From Bacilli bacterium (GTDB lineage: Bacteria; Bacillota_I; Bacilli_A; RFN20; CAG-288), in NCBI GenBank assembly GCA_022774485.1, contig JALFLX010000129.1:1-8382 (forward strand): 8,382 bases of DNA. Direction: 5' to 3'. Positions 1 to 8,300 of the stretch are shown piece by piece. Each line of letters starts with the position of its first letter. Within the stretch, counting starts at the first letter, position 1. Made by a program: the position numbers and the translations under genes. Below the pieces are notes generated by a model that was given only the letters and a program-made list of their open reading frames with translations, made no database searches and was not told the DNA's origin.

Positions 1-336
1 GATACCCTCTTTGACTATCACTCCGCATTTGATATCGAGCTATCTTTCTCTAAAGAAGAGATGTTAGATAACTATCAGGCTATGATGAATCACGCCATGG
101 TCTTATGCGGCGTCGATCTTGTCGATGAGAAACCCATACGCTGGAAAGTAGAAAACTCTTGGGGGACTGTAGGTCCGAACAATGGTTATTACATCATGTC
201 CGAATCTTTCTTCGAGAAATTTGTCTTCCAGGCAGCTATCAAGAAGAAATACTTCACAGAAGAAGAGCTCAAAGCGTTAGAAGAAGAGCCGACCTTGCTT
301 CCGCCCTGGGATCCTTTTGGAACATTAGCTGATTAA
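1..336 (+). CDS. pepC: Aminopeptidase C / bleomycin hydrolase family cysteine peptidase (C-terminal part)
   Basis: This is the last 111 codons of a gene that begins before the window; the frame is open from base 1, so the ATG at 61 is internal. The family is papain-like (peptidase C1B), about 440 residues, forms cytoplasmic hexamers and removes N-terminal amino acids from peptides. Two of the three catalytic residues are visible: the His in NHAMV (bases 91-93) and the Asn in WKVENSWG (bases 154-156). The catalytic Cys would be upstream of the window. The tail PPWDPFGTLAD resembles the PepC C-terminal arm, which in this family reaches into the active site and enforces aminopeptidase activity. 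A strong terminator follows 12 bases after the stop, so this gene ends its own transcription unit. The seen part is intact, with no frameshift. Confidence 0.95.
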   Translation, partial: DTLFDYHSAFDIELSFSKEEMLDNYQAMMNHAMVLCGVDLVDEKPIRWKVENSWGTVGPNNGYYIMSESFFEKFVFQAAIKKKYFTEEELKALEEEPTLLPPWDPFGTLAD

Positions 337-348
337 TTCATCTCTGTA

Positions 349-385
349 AGCACTCTCTTAAAATTGAGAGTGCTCTCCTTTTTTT
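349..385 (+). terminator. Intrinsic terminator of pepC
   Basis: A perfect 9-bp stem (AGCACTCTC at 349-357 with GAGAGTGCT at 366-374) encloses an 8-base AT loop. It is followed after CTCC by a run of seven T (379-385). It lies 12 bases after the pepC stop and separates pepC from the degV unit. Stem and U-tract are read directly from the sequence. Confidence 0.92.
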
Positions 386-478
386 CGATAAACCTGGTGT
401 TTTCTTGATTTTCTTCGCATTTCTTACCAAAGATGAAACGAAAAGTGCCTAATTATTTCTTTTGTAAAAATTTTAATA

Positions 479-487
479 TGATATACT
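479..487 (+). promoter_or_regulatory. Extended -10 promoter for degV
   Basis: TG-A-TATACT (TG at 479-480, hexamer 482-487) is a five-of-six match to TATAAT with the TGn extension. No good -35 hexamer sits 16-18 bases upstream (only TTTTGT/TTTGTA-like sequence around 460-466), which is common for extended -10 promoters. Transcription would start near 494, giving a leader of about 30 bases. The AT-rich stretch 450-480 upstream could help as an UP-like region. No operator palindrome was seen. This is the only promoter candidate in the 187-base gap after pepC. Confidence 0.7.
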
Positions 488-495
488 CATGGCAC

Positions 496-517
496 GAAAC
501 TCTCGTATGGAGGTTTC
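496..517 (+). other. Possible leader hairpin covering the degV ribosome site
   Basis: GAAACTCT (496-503) can pair with GG plus GGTTTC (509-510, 512-517; A511 bulged) around the loop CGTAT. This uses five Watson-Crick pairs followed by T-G, C-G and T-G pairs. The 3' arm includes the GGAGG ribosome site at 509-513. The hairpin would lie within a few bases of the predicted transcript start, so it could mask the ribosome site or protect the 5' end. It is short and weak and may have no role. Confidence 0.25.
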
Positions 518-523
518 CTGAAT

Positions 524-1363
524 ATGAAAATTAAGATCATTGTCGACTCGACAAGCAATTTAAAAACTGAAGACTACAACACAGAGGAAGTACCCTTCGA
601 GGTTGTTCCTCTGTCTCTGATCATCGGAGAGAAAGATTATGTTGATGATTGTAAAAACGATTTAAAAGAGATTGTCTCTGTTTCTGAAAGAAGCAGAGCG
701 GAGAACATCAAGATCACAACTGCCTGTCCTTCTCCGCAAGCGTATTTAGACGCATATCAAGGCGCGGACAAATATATTGTAATCACGCTCTCTCAAAAAG
801 TTTCTGGTTCTTACAACTCCGCCTGTGTCGCAAGAGACATGTTAGAGCATCCAGAAGATGTCTTTGTCTTGGATTCTTATGCCTGCTGCGGTATTGTTGA
901 GCTTCTCGTAAGACACGCTATCGAATGGATAAAAGAAGGTCTTTCGTTTGAAGAGATTCAAGAGAAATTAGTCGATGATCGTTCTAAGAGACACATTGTC
1001 TTCATCATTGAGAAGTTCGATTCTCTCATCAAGACAGGCCGTGTCTCTAAGATTGTCGCCAGCATCGCTTCCAAGCTCAAAATTAAACCAATCGGCATCG
1101 AGAAAGATGGTGAAATTCATATCCTTGAGATTGCAAGAACCATCGAAGGTTCCTTTAAGCGCCTTTTGAACAATGTCAGCAAGTTCTACAAAGAATGCAA
1201 AGAGAAACTTTGTGTCATCTCTCATACTCAGAACAGCGAGCGTGCCTTGAAATTAAAAGAAGCGTTGGAGAACGAACTCGGATTTGAAAATGTCATCATC
1301 CGCGATAATCAAGCAGTCATCTCTTACTACTCCCTTTCTGGAGCAATCATGGTCAGTTTCTGA
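524..1363 (+). CDS. DegV family protein (FakB-like fatty-acid-binding protein)
   Basis: This 279-residue protein has the usual DegV length (about 280). Family members bind a fatty acid in a deep pocket; the FakB members present it to the kinase FakA, giving acyl-phosphate for phospholipid synthesis. Visible marks are the N-terminal IVDSTSNL (residues 6-13), ITTACPS (64-70, at the place of the ligand-contacting TSxPS loop), SQKVSGSYNSA (90-100, with the conserved Ser-Gly at 94-95), and FDSLIKTGRVS (165-175) for the family's L-x-x-L-x-x-G-G-R-I segment. The C-terminal HTGPG-type motif is replaced by YYSLSG (268-273), so the usual His is Tyr269, and A67 replaces the loop Ser. It is therefore a divergent member, and fatty-acid binding is inferred from the family. 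The start is fixed by GGAGG at 509-513, 10 bases upstream. It has its own extended -10 promoter. The stop overlaps the next start (TGATG). No fakA is in the window. Confidence 0.9.
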   Translation: MKIKIIVDSTSNLKTEDYNTEEVPFEVVPLSLIIGEKDYVDDCKNDLKEIVSVSERSRAENIKITTACPSPQAYLDAYQGADKYIVITLSQKVSGSYNSACVARDMLEHPEDVFVLDSYACCGIVELLVRHAIEWIKEGLSFEEIQEKLVDDRSKRHIVFIIEKFDSLIKTGRVSKIVASIASKLKIKPIGIEKDGEIHILEIARTIEGSFKRLLNNVSKFYKECKEKLCVISHTQNSERALKLKEALENELGFENVIIRDNQAVISYYSLSGAIMVSF

Positions 1364-1659
1364 TGAACGGAATTGATATCGCATTTATCATCGTAAATTC
1401 TTTCGCACTCCTTGTTCTTCTAGCGCTTTATTTAATTCGCTTTGTCTTTAAAAAGGTCAATCCGTTAATACAGCCGCTCCTTTTTCTCTTCCTCTTGTCT
1501 TTCTTCATTTTCAATATCGTCTGTTTCTTCCTATATAAAGATGATGCGACGATGCTTAAGGTGGCATCTCTTGTCACTGTTGTCCTCGCCCTATTAACGT
1601 TGGTGTTAGCTTTCCTTAACACAAGTAAACAAAGCGTGGAGAAAAACGATCAAAAGTAA
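1363..1659 (+). CDS. Small membrane protein, three predicted TM segments, unknown function
   Basis: I do not recognise a family. The 98-residue product has three hydrophobic stretches, about residues 6-29, 35-58 and 64-86. They are separated by short charged turns (RFVFKK and YKDD), and a polar lysine-rich tail (TSKQSVEKNDQK) follows. By the positive-inside rule the first turn and probably the C-terminus face the cytoplasm. The ATG shares its A with the degV stop (TGATG). No good ribosome site lies at the right distance (a GGAG at 1340-1343 is about 19 bases away), so translation probably depends on ribosomes finishing degV. A terminator follows 5 bases after the stop, so it is the last gene of the degV unit. 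It could serve lipid or membrane metabolism alongside DegV, but that is only inferred from position. Confidence 0.75.
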   Translation: MNGIDIAFIIVNSFALLVLLALYLIRFVFKKVNPLIQPLLFLFLLSFFIFNIVCFFLYKDDATMLKVASLVTVVLALLTLVLAFLNTSKQSVEKNDQK

Positions 1660-1664
1660 AGTAG

Positions 1665-1712
1665 AAGGTCGGATTCTTTGGTAAAATATTACCAAAGGTT
1701 CGACCTTTTTTT
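1665..1712 (+). terminator. Intrinsic terminator of the degV unit
   Basis: This is a two-part hairpin. The outer stem is AAGGTCG (1665-1671) with CGACCTT (1701-1707). A small internal loop follows (GATT against GTT). The inner stem is a perfect 9 bp, CTTTGGTAA (1676-1684) with TTACCAAAG (1689-1697), around the loop AATA. A run of seven T (1706-1712) follows directly. It begins 5 bases after the preceding stop and ends only 12 bases before the rmuC start, so rmuC must be read by leakage or by a promoter inside this region. Confidence 0.92.
1679..1687 (+). promoter_or_regulatory. Candidate extended -10 promoter for rmuC-addBA, inside the terminator stem
   Basis: TG-G-TAAAAT (TG at 1679-1680, hexamer 1682-1687) is a five-of-six match to TATAAT with a TGn extension, the same arrangement as the degV promoter. 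No -35 hexamer is seen near 1659-1664. Transcription would begin around 1694, downstream of most of the inner stem, so the new transcript could not form the full terminator. The leader would be about 30 bases. The match may be a chance product of the hairpin sequence. Confidence 0.4.
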
Positions 1713-1714
1713 AC

Positions 1715-1719
1715 GAGGA
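1715..1719 (+). promoter_or_regulatory. Ribosome binding site of rmuC
   Basis: GAGGA lies 5 bases before the ATG at 1725 and only 2 bases after the terminator U-tract. It supports this start for rmuC. Confidence 0.7.
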
Positions 1720-1724
1720 ATCCT

Positions 1725-2954
1725 ATGGGGTTAAGCGATATTATTTTAATCGTCCTGATCGTGTTATTGATCATCATATTCGCTGTTGGTATGACACTGA
1801 TTTTTGTGTATATCAACCATATGAAAAAACAGCTTCCGTCCGATAACAAAGAGATAGAATCTTTGAAGAAAGAGCAGCGAGAACAGATGGATCGCTTCTA
1901 TTCTCTTCAGCAGGACCAGATGATCAAATTCCAGTCTGCGATGAATGACTCTTTCCTCTCTGGTGTCACAAAGCTCAAAGAAAGTGTCAACAACGATGTG
2001 ACTAACATCAACAAAACACTGAGTGATATCATCTCTTCTTTCCAGTTGAAAACTAGCGAAAATGTGAGCGATAGTTTTACAAAAGTCAATACATCTATTG
2101 AAGAATCTCTTCGCAAAGGATTCGAGCAAAACAATCAAAACATGCTTCAATTTGAACGGAAGATGGCAGAGCTTGAATCCGCACAGGCAAACCTCTTATC
2201 CGCACAAAAACAGATGACCTCTGTCGCCGAGCTTCTCACTTCGAATAAAGCCAGAGGAAAATATGGAGAATTACAGCTCACGCTTCTTTTAGAAGATGTC
2301 TTTGGACCGACAAAAGGAACTTTTTACGATGTTCAAAAAGAATTCACAGTCGATGGTAAGAGCCTTCGTCCGGATGCTGTAATTTACCTTTGTGATGAAC
2401 ATCATCACGGTGTTGTTCCAATCGATTCTAAATTTTCTTTAGTCGGTTATGAGGAGCTGATAAAAGAGAGCGACCCTAATAAGCAAAAAGAGGCAAAGAA
2501 AACATTCCAAGCTGCTTTGAAGGCTAGAGTAGATGAGGTGATGAAATATCATGTGAAATCCCTGATGGTCGATACTGCGATTCTTTATCTTCCAAGCGAT
2601 GGTATTTTCGCCTATGTCCAAACAGAGATGGAGAGCATTTCCCAATATGCGAGAAACAATAATGTCATCTTCGCTTCTCCTTCTACCCTTCCCCCTCTCT
2701 TAGCGAGTTTTAAGATGTTGCTCCTTGAGAGAAAGCAAGGGGAAAACGTGAAACAGATTCAAGCGAGATTAGCAGAGCTATCCACTGAATTCTCTCGTTT
2801 CACAAAGCGTTGGGAAAATATCGATTCTAGGCTCACTCAGCTTATGAAAGACATCAACGACTTTGATATCACAGTAAGAAAAATTTCAAAATCGTTTCAA
2901 AAAATAGAAAGCTTACCGACGGAGGAAAAACATGAACCTGGAGAAACTGAATAA
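1725..2954 (+). CDS. rmuC: RmuC family protein, membrane-anchored coiled coil with nuclease-like core
   Basis: The product has 409 residues, in the range of the family. RmuC in E. coli limits inversions at short inverted repeats and is predicted to have a PD-(D/E)XK nuclease-like fold; its biochemical action is not well settled. Domains in order are an N-terminal membrane anchor (about 5-30, followed by HMKK, so the body is cytoplasmic), a long coiled-coil-like stretch rich in Gln, Glu, Lys and Ser (about 40-175), the RmuC core (about 178-365), and a charged tail. Core motifs are GKYGELQL (178-185, Glu182; the family's usual Trp is Tyr here), LRPDAVIYL (Asp217) and VPIDSKFSL (Asp234, Lys236), which give a plausible E-D-DxK metal site. 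They are followed by LYLPSDGIFA and the ASPSTLPPLL stretch typical of the family. It is the first gene of an operon; its last 23 bases overlap addB, whose ribosome site lies inside it. Confidence 0.93.
   Translation: MGLSDIILIVLIVLLIIIFAVGMTLIFVYINHMKKQLPSDNKEIESLKKEQREQMDRFYSLQQDQMIKFQSAMNDSFLSGVTKLKESVNNDVTNINKTLSDIISSFQLKTSENVSDSFTKVNTSIEESLRKGFEQNNQNMLQFERKMAELESAQANLLSAQKQMTSVAELLTSNKARGKYGELQLTLLLEDVFGPTKGTFYDVQKEFTVDGKSLRPDAVIYLCDEHHHGVVPIDSKFSLVGYEELIKESDPNKQKEAKKTFQAALKARVDEVMKYHVKSLMVDTAILYLPSDGIFAYVQTEMESISQYARNNNVIFASPSTLPPLLASFKMLLLERKQGENVKQIQARLAELSTEFSRFTKRWENIDSRLTQLMKDINDFDITVRKISKSFQKIESLPTEEKHEPGETE
2921..2925 (+). promoter_or_regulatory. Ribosome binding site of addB, inside rmuC
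   Basis: GGAGG sits 6 bases before the ATG at 2932. An in-frame TAG at 2905-2907 closes the addB frame upstream, so together they fix the addB start and rule out a longer N-terminus. Confidence 0.85.
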
Positions 2955-5325
2955 ATCCATCATTATCCTTGACCGAGCATATCAAGGACTCTTCTTACGC
3001 TTTTTGAATCAGCATCCTACAATAAATCCTATCTTGATGACCAAAACGGATGTCGGCGCTCACTTATCTTTCTCCTACGAAGAAGATCCTACTTTTCTTT
3101 TGATGAAAGAACTCAATTTTTCCTATCACAAAACCAAAAATCTCCTAAAACTTCTTCCTTTTGCAGATACTTCTGCTCTTCCACTTCTACAAAAAGCGAT
3201 GGAAATTATCGCTCCTTGTATCAAACAAGACCCTTATTTAAAGCGTCTTTTCTATCAGAAAAAAGTCTTCCTGTTAGAAGCAGTTGAGGATCAAGAACTC
3301 AAAGGACTTCTCAGAAGAAACAACATTCCTTTTGAGGATATCTTGCTCTCTGACTTAGGAATTGAAGAAAAAGTCTCCCGTGAAAACCCACCGAGAATTC
3401 TTTATTTTGCCAATCGTCACGATCAGTATCTCTATACCTTTTCTCAAATTCGAAAAGAGATTTTAGACCATCCAGAAAAGAAAGATAACATTCGTATTCT
3501 TACCTCTGAATCCACAAGTTTTTATCCGGAACTATTCAGCGATTTGTTCGCCTTACCGATTTCATTCCCGGTGCGTACTTCCCTTCTCTCTAATCCTCTT
3601 GTAAAGAAAAAACTCTCTCAATTCTCATCAATGAGAGCTTTCTCTTTCTCCGAAGAAGAAATTCAAAATGAGCCCTACTCAACGATGAAAAAACTGATCG
3701 ATGAGTACAAGATAGAAGACTTTCCCTTTGATACTGCGCTTGTCAATTTAACAGAGATTCTCCAATCTATATCAAAAGTAGAAAAGACAAGCGATGCTGG
3801 TATCCTATTTTTAACCAATTACAACATCGATCAAAATAGTGAAATCTATGTCCTCAATTTTGACGATTCCTGTTTCTTTCAAGTCTCTAAAGACAACCAA
3901 GCCCTTTTTGATGGTGACCTAACCAAAGCTTCTTTAAACCCCTCCTTTATCCGAACAAAGCTCGACCGCAGATTAAAAGAGAACTATCTCAAATACAGCA
4001 ATGTCATCTACTACTCTCGTGTTCTCCAACATCAAAGCGATCAGATTTATGACTCCCAGTTTATCAAAGAATATGGATTCCAATCTAAAATTCAAAAAGT
4101 CGACCTCTCCAAAGAGAAATATCTCGATGGTTCTTTCACTGAAAAAGCATCTCGATTTATTGCTTTGCTTCAATACGATGCCCATGTCATCCGTTCTAAG
4201 CAAGGGGAATTTCTCTCTTATGACAACTCCTTCAATGGGAAAAGAAATGATTATCTTTCCAACCGAAAGAGCTATTCTGTGACTGACTTAGAGAAATACA
4301 TCAACTGCCCGTTCCAATATCTCTATTCAAAAATCCTTCCAGATCAAGAAATCGACTATAGCAAGATGTTCTATGGAACGCTTGTCCATGCGATTTTAGA
4401 AAAAATCACCCATCCTGGATTTGACTTAGACAAAGAATTTGATAGAGCAAGAGCAGAATACCTTAACAAACTCAGCGAGAAAGGAAAAGCGATCACCGCA
4501 AAAGATGAGGCGATGCTAGAGCTTTGTTATCGCTGGTTAAGTAAGAGCATTCCTGAGTTACAAAGTTATTACTCTAAAATTCTCGATCATGACAAAGAAC
4601 ATCAAGACTCTGAAATCCCCTTTACCATTGTCTTAAGAGATGTACATGGAAAAGAATATGAGTTCAAAGGAAGAATCGACAAGATTCTCTACACTTCTCT
4701 ACCTGAAGGAACATATTATTTCGTCATCGATTATAAAACCAGTGCAGAATCATTTGATCCGAAAATATGCTTCTTAGGAAAATCTGTCCAGTTACCTTTC
4801 TACTCCTATATTCTGGAACAAGACCCAGAAATTTTGGATCGAGGATTCACGTTCGGCGGGTTTGGTATCCAAAAGCCCTCGTTTTCTTCCATAAAGGCAG
4901 CGATAGAGGACAAAGAGAAAGGTATCGGCAGTCTCTCTGGGTTAAAGGAGCATATGAAGCCGGTTGGCGCGATTAAAGAAAACATAGAAAAATCATTTAT
5001 CGACCCTACTTTTTGTAAGAACATCAAGATTGCAGAATACAATGGTGAGCCTGCTCTCTTCTTTAGAGATGGTAGTTGTTATCTTTTGAAAGACCTCTAC
5101 CTTGATAGCTTAGATGGCTTGTTAAGAACAATACAAGAGATTGAAAAAGGCCATTTCCAAATTGCACCGACTAGCAGCGATTTACGAAAAGATGATAAAA
5201 AACTCGCCTGTCAATACTGTATCTACAATGATATTTGTTATCACAAAGCCAAAGATGGGAAATCATACTACTTGGAAATCGAAGATCATTGGAAAAAAGT
5301 GACTAAGGGAGGAAAAGCAAAATGA
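2932..5325 (+). CDS. addB: AddB-type subunit of AddAB helicase-nuclease, shortened N-terminus, intact nuclease and Fe-S motifs
   Basis: The 797-residue product pairs with AddA to process double-strand DNA ends; AddB cuts one strand and, in Bacillus, holds the Chi-recognition site. The C-terminal module is complete. Cys459 (INCPFQY) joins Cys760, Cys763 and Cys769 (CxxCx5C) as the four ligands of the AddB Fe-S cluster. The PD-(D/E)XK nuclease has His486 (GTLVHAILE), GRID (580-583), IDYKT (Asp600, Lys602) and Gln620. From memory the Bacillus ligands are Cys801/1121/1124/1130 and the nuclease Asp is 961, so the Asp-to-Cys spacing of 160 matches exactly, while about 340 residues are missing before the first Cys. 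The N-terminus shows no Walker A (GxxGxGKS/T), and typical AddB or RexB proteins have about 1100-1170 residues. The start is firm: GGAGG 6 bases upstream and an in-frame stop at 2905. It overlaps rmuC by 23 bases and addA by 4 (ATGA). The residues 1-440 are divergent and could be a remnant helicase-like domain. Confidence 0.88.
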   Translation: MNLEKLNKSIIILDRAYQGLFLRFLNQHPTINPILMTKTDVGAHLSFSYEEDPTFLLMKELNFSYHKTKNLLKLLPFADTSALPLLQKAMEIIAPCIKQDPYLKRLFYQKKVFLLEAVEDQELKGLLRRNNIPFEDILLSDLGIEEKVSRENPPRILYFANRHDQYLYTFSQIRKEILDHPEKKDNIRILTSESTSFYPELFSDLFALPISFPVRTSLLSNPLVKKKLSQFSSMRAFSFSEEEIQNEPYSTMKKLIDEYKIEDFPFDTALVNLTEILQSISKVEKTSDAGILFLTNYNIDQNSEIYVLNFDDSCFFQVSKDNQALFDGDLTKASLNPSFIRTKLDRRLKENYLKYSNVIYYSRVLQHQSDQIYDSQFIKEYGFQSKIQKVDLSKEKYLDGSFTEKASRFIALLQYDAHVIRSKQGEFLSYDNSFNGKRNDYLSNRKSYSVTDLEKYINCPFQYLYSKILPDQEIDYSKMFYGTLVHAILEKITHPGFDLDKEFDRARAEYLNKLSEKGKAITAKDEAMLELCYRWLSKSIPELQSYYSKILDHDKEHQDSEIPFTIVLRDVHGKEYEFKGRIDKILYTSLPEGTYYFVIDYKTSAESFDPKICFLGKSVQLPFYSYILEQDPEILDRGFTFGGFGIQKPSFSSIKAAIEDKEKGIGSLSGLKEHMKPVGAIKENIEKSFIDPTFCKNIKIAEYNGEPALFFRDGSCYLLKDLYLDSLDGLLRTIQEIEKGHFQIAPTSSDLRKDDKKLACQYCIYNDICYHKAKDGKSYYLEIEDHWKKVTKGGKAK
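5305..5313 (+). promoter_or_regulatory. Ribosome binding site of addA, inside addB
   Basis: AAGGGAGGA lies 8 bases before the addA ATG and within the last codons of addB. It is a near-full anti-16S match, so addA need not rely only on coupling through the ATGA overlap. Confidence 0.85.
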
Positions 5326-8300
5326 AACCGAATCCAATCCAGCAAAGAGCAATCGATTCCACTGCTGATCAAAACCTTTTAATCTCTGCAGGTGCCGGAA
5401 GTGGAAAAACTGCAACTTTGACGACCAAGATTTACGAGATGATAAATCGAGGAGAGTTCACACCTGATCAGCTTCTTGTTCTCACCTTCACCAACAACGC
5501 AGCCCACGAGATGAAAGAGCGAACGATTTTGAAATTCAATGAACAGGGTTCTCCGCGTGCTGATGAGATGCTCTCTTGTCATATTCAGACCTTCGATTCA
5601 TTCTGTCAATACCTTGTCAAAACCTACGCGAAAGAATTAGGAATTCCAGATCAATTCACGATTATGAACGATTCTGTCTTAGAGAGTAAAAAGCAGGAAG
5701 CGATCGATCAGATCTTTGAGGAATATTATCAAGATTCCATCAAAAAAGACAGACTTCTAAAGCACTTGGTAAAATTTAATATCAAAGATGACTCTTACTC
5801 AAAGAAAATGGTCTCTGCTCTTTTTGATAAATTTGACACGATGATTCCAAAAAGAAAAGAGGAATTTGTGAACTCCTATGATGAGCTTTTCTTCAACCAT
5901 AAATCCTATCAAAATTTAATCAAACAAGCGGTGAAAGAAGACCAGAATCTAATCAAGAAATATTTGATGCTCTGTCAAATGATCTGTGATCATCCTGAAC
6001 TCACGGAATATAACCCCGAATCATCCGATACTTTTATCAAGATGATTCAAGACCCCTGTTATTACAGTTATCATCCTGAGATTATCAATCTACCTTCCCA
6101 TCCTATTCTTGATGAAATCATCGGCAAATTCAATGAAGTTCTCGAGTATGAAGATGAATCGTTTTATGTTGAATTAAAAAAGATGGTAGACTTAAATCCC
6201 GATGTAATCAACGGACATAAAAGACCGAGAGATAAAGTGATCAACAAATCTTTAGCTTTGCTACAACCACTTGTAAAAGAGCTGATTGAATCTCCTATTT
6301 GTGATGGAGATGATTACAACAAACACTATTCTTTCCAAGAGGATATCCACCTCCTCATCGAGATGGAGCAAGAAGTTGAAAAGAGAGTAAATGCTTATGA
6401 AAGAGAGAACTGCGCCTACCGCTTCTCGGATATCTCAAATCTCGCCTTGCGCCTGATGACCGAACAGAAATACGCATCGATTGCAGAAGAAGTCCGTCAA
6501 AAATTCAAATATATCATGATCGATGAATATCAGGATACCAACGATATTCAAGAGACATTTATCAACTCTTTGATCCGCTTGAATCAAAAAGGTGAGAAAG
6601 CACATCTCTTTTGTGTGGGCGACGCAAAACAAAGCATCTATGCGTTTAGAAACTCCAATGTCAAACTGTTCCTTAATCGAATGGAGCAGTTTGAACAAGA
6701 TAAGGATGAGAGTCTTGTCATCCCGATGAACATCAACTATCGTTCCAAACATGAAGTTCTTAACGATATCAACGCGATCTTCCGTACTTATATGACAAAA
6801 GCAAGCGGTGACATCAACTATTTAGACCCGAGCCAACAGCTTGCGATTGATAAAGACCCAGTCGATCCGACAAAAAGAAATCAAAACCCATACGGAATCC
6901 ATCGTCTTAAATACCTCGCCCCATTAGGACAGTATCAAACGAAAATCCAAGCAGTTAAGGATGAGTGTAAAGCGATTATCAAGGACATTAAAGAAAAAAT
7001 GGAAAACCATCCGCTTGTTGAAACGCGGGAAGGAAAAAGGAAGCTTCAATATTCAGACTTTTGTATTTTAACAACCATCCGCACTCATTACCCCATTTAT
7101 CAAGCGATGTTCTTAGAGGCTGGAATCCCGATTAATGTCAAAGCGAAAGTGAAATTGAGAGAAGTCGATGCTGTCATTCTCCTTCAATCTCTCTTTTCTC
7201 TATTTCGTGCAGTCTTAAATAATGACTATAGCTCAATTCCTCACTTCTTTGCCTCTGTCGTAAGAAGTTATCTATATGAATATGATGATGACACAATCCT
7301 CGATCTTCTCAAAGACAATAAGGAGGGAAAAAAGCCTCTCTATCAAGATCCTGTCTATCTTGATTTTGAAAATTTTGTCAAAGAGCATCGCGATGATTCT
7401 CTCTCCATGCTTTTACAGAATTTCCTCACTCACTTTAAGGTTGTTGAAAAGCTCTATAAAATCGGACAAGGAGAAGACAACATCTCAAAACTGGAATCTC
7501 TTTACCAGATGATTTTGACAAAACAAGCGAGCGGAGAATCCCTTGATGATGTCATTCAGTATTTCAAGACGCTGAAAAAGCACGATATCCCTTTGGATTC
7601 TGATACGATTTATCACATCGAAGATGCGGTAGATATGATGACCATCCACGCATCCAAAGGATTGGAAAGAAGAATTGTCTATCTTCCTTTGACCGATTGT
7701 GCATTCAGCCGAAGAAATTTTGGAGATGCGCTTGATATTTCAGATGAATATGGCATTCTTCTCCCTGACTATCAGATTGATCAAAAACATCCTTCCACAA
7801 AATTTAACACATTCTTACGGTATCGATATCTCAAGGAAAAGAGCATCGACAAACCAGGAGAAGATGAGAAAGTCAGACTCTATTATGTCGCGCTTACCCG
7901 AGCGATCGATGAGATTTACATTGTTGGAAATCCAGAGCAAAAAGCTTCCAAAGGTTGCCTGAACCATAAAACAATCAATCTCTACAGCATGTTTGATATG
8001 ATGCCATACACCATCACTTTCTATCCTCAGGTCCAAGATTACATCCAACAAAACTTGCTTCCAGAGCTAAAGGATTGTTTCAATTACTTCAAAGCTAGAC
8101 CATTTGATAAAGATTTCCTTTATCGGTATCTTCATACGCTTCAAAAGAAACTCCAAGAGACAGAAAACGTTGAACTCATCAAAGATTTCATCATCAAAAG
8201 AAAAGCGGAAACAGAAGAAAAACTGCAGGATGTATTGGAACAGAAAATGTATGATCACCTTCATAAGAGACTTTTGGACAATCCGCTTGATCCTGATCAT

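Noticed and set aside
61..63. ATG at 61 as the start of a short 91-residue protein
   Set aside because: The frame is open back to base 1 and the upstream residues continue the PepC sequence; no ribosome site precedes this ATG.
386..478. Possible riboswitch, small RNA or operator between the pepC terminator and the degV promoter
   Set aside because: I found no convincing palindrome, stem with U-tract or conserved leader motif; it lies upstream of the likely transcript start and reads as plain AT-rich spacer.
424..1697. Shared TTACCAAAG at 424-431 region and 1689-1697, as a repeat or binding site
   Set aside because: The match is only nine bases with unrelated flanks, and the second copy is explained by the terminator stem.
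1764..2150. 128-codon open frame on the minus strand inside rmuC
   Set aside because: It is antisense to a well-supported conserved gene, has no ribosome site or recognisable product, and mirrors the rmuC codon pattern.
524..5325. Mycoplasma-type genetic code (TGA as Trp), given the AT-rich small-operon look
   Set aside because: TGA ends degV and addB exactly at overlapping starts, Trp is encoded by TGG (for example in pepC), and no in-frame TGA occurs in the 1020 addA codons.
6435..6752. 105-codon minus-strand open frame over the AddA Walker B/motif III region
   Set aside because: The + strand here encodes invariant helicase motifs (IDEYQDT, GDAKQS); the reverse frame is a by-product.
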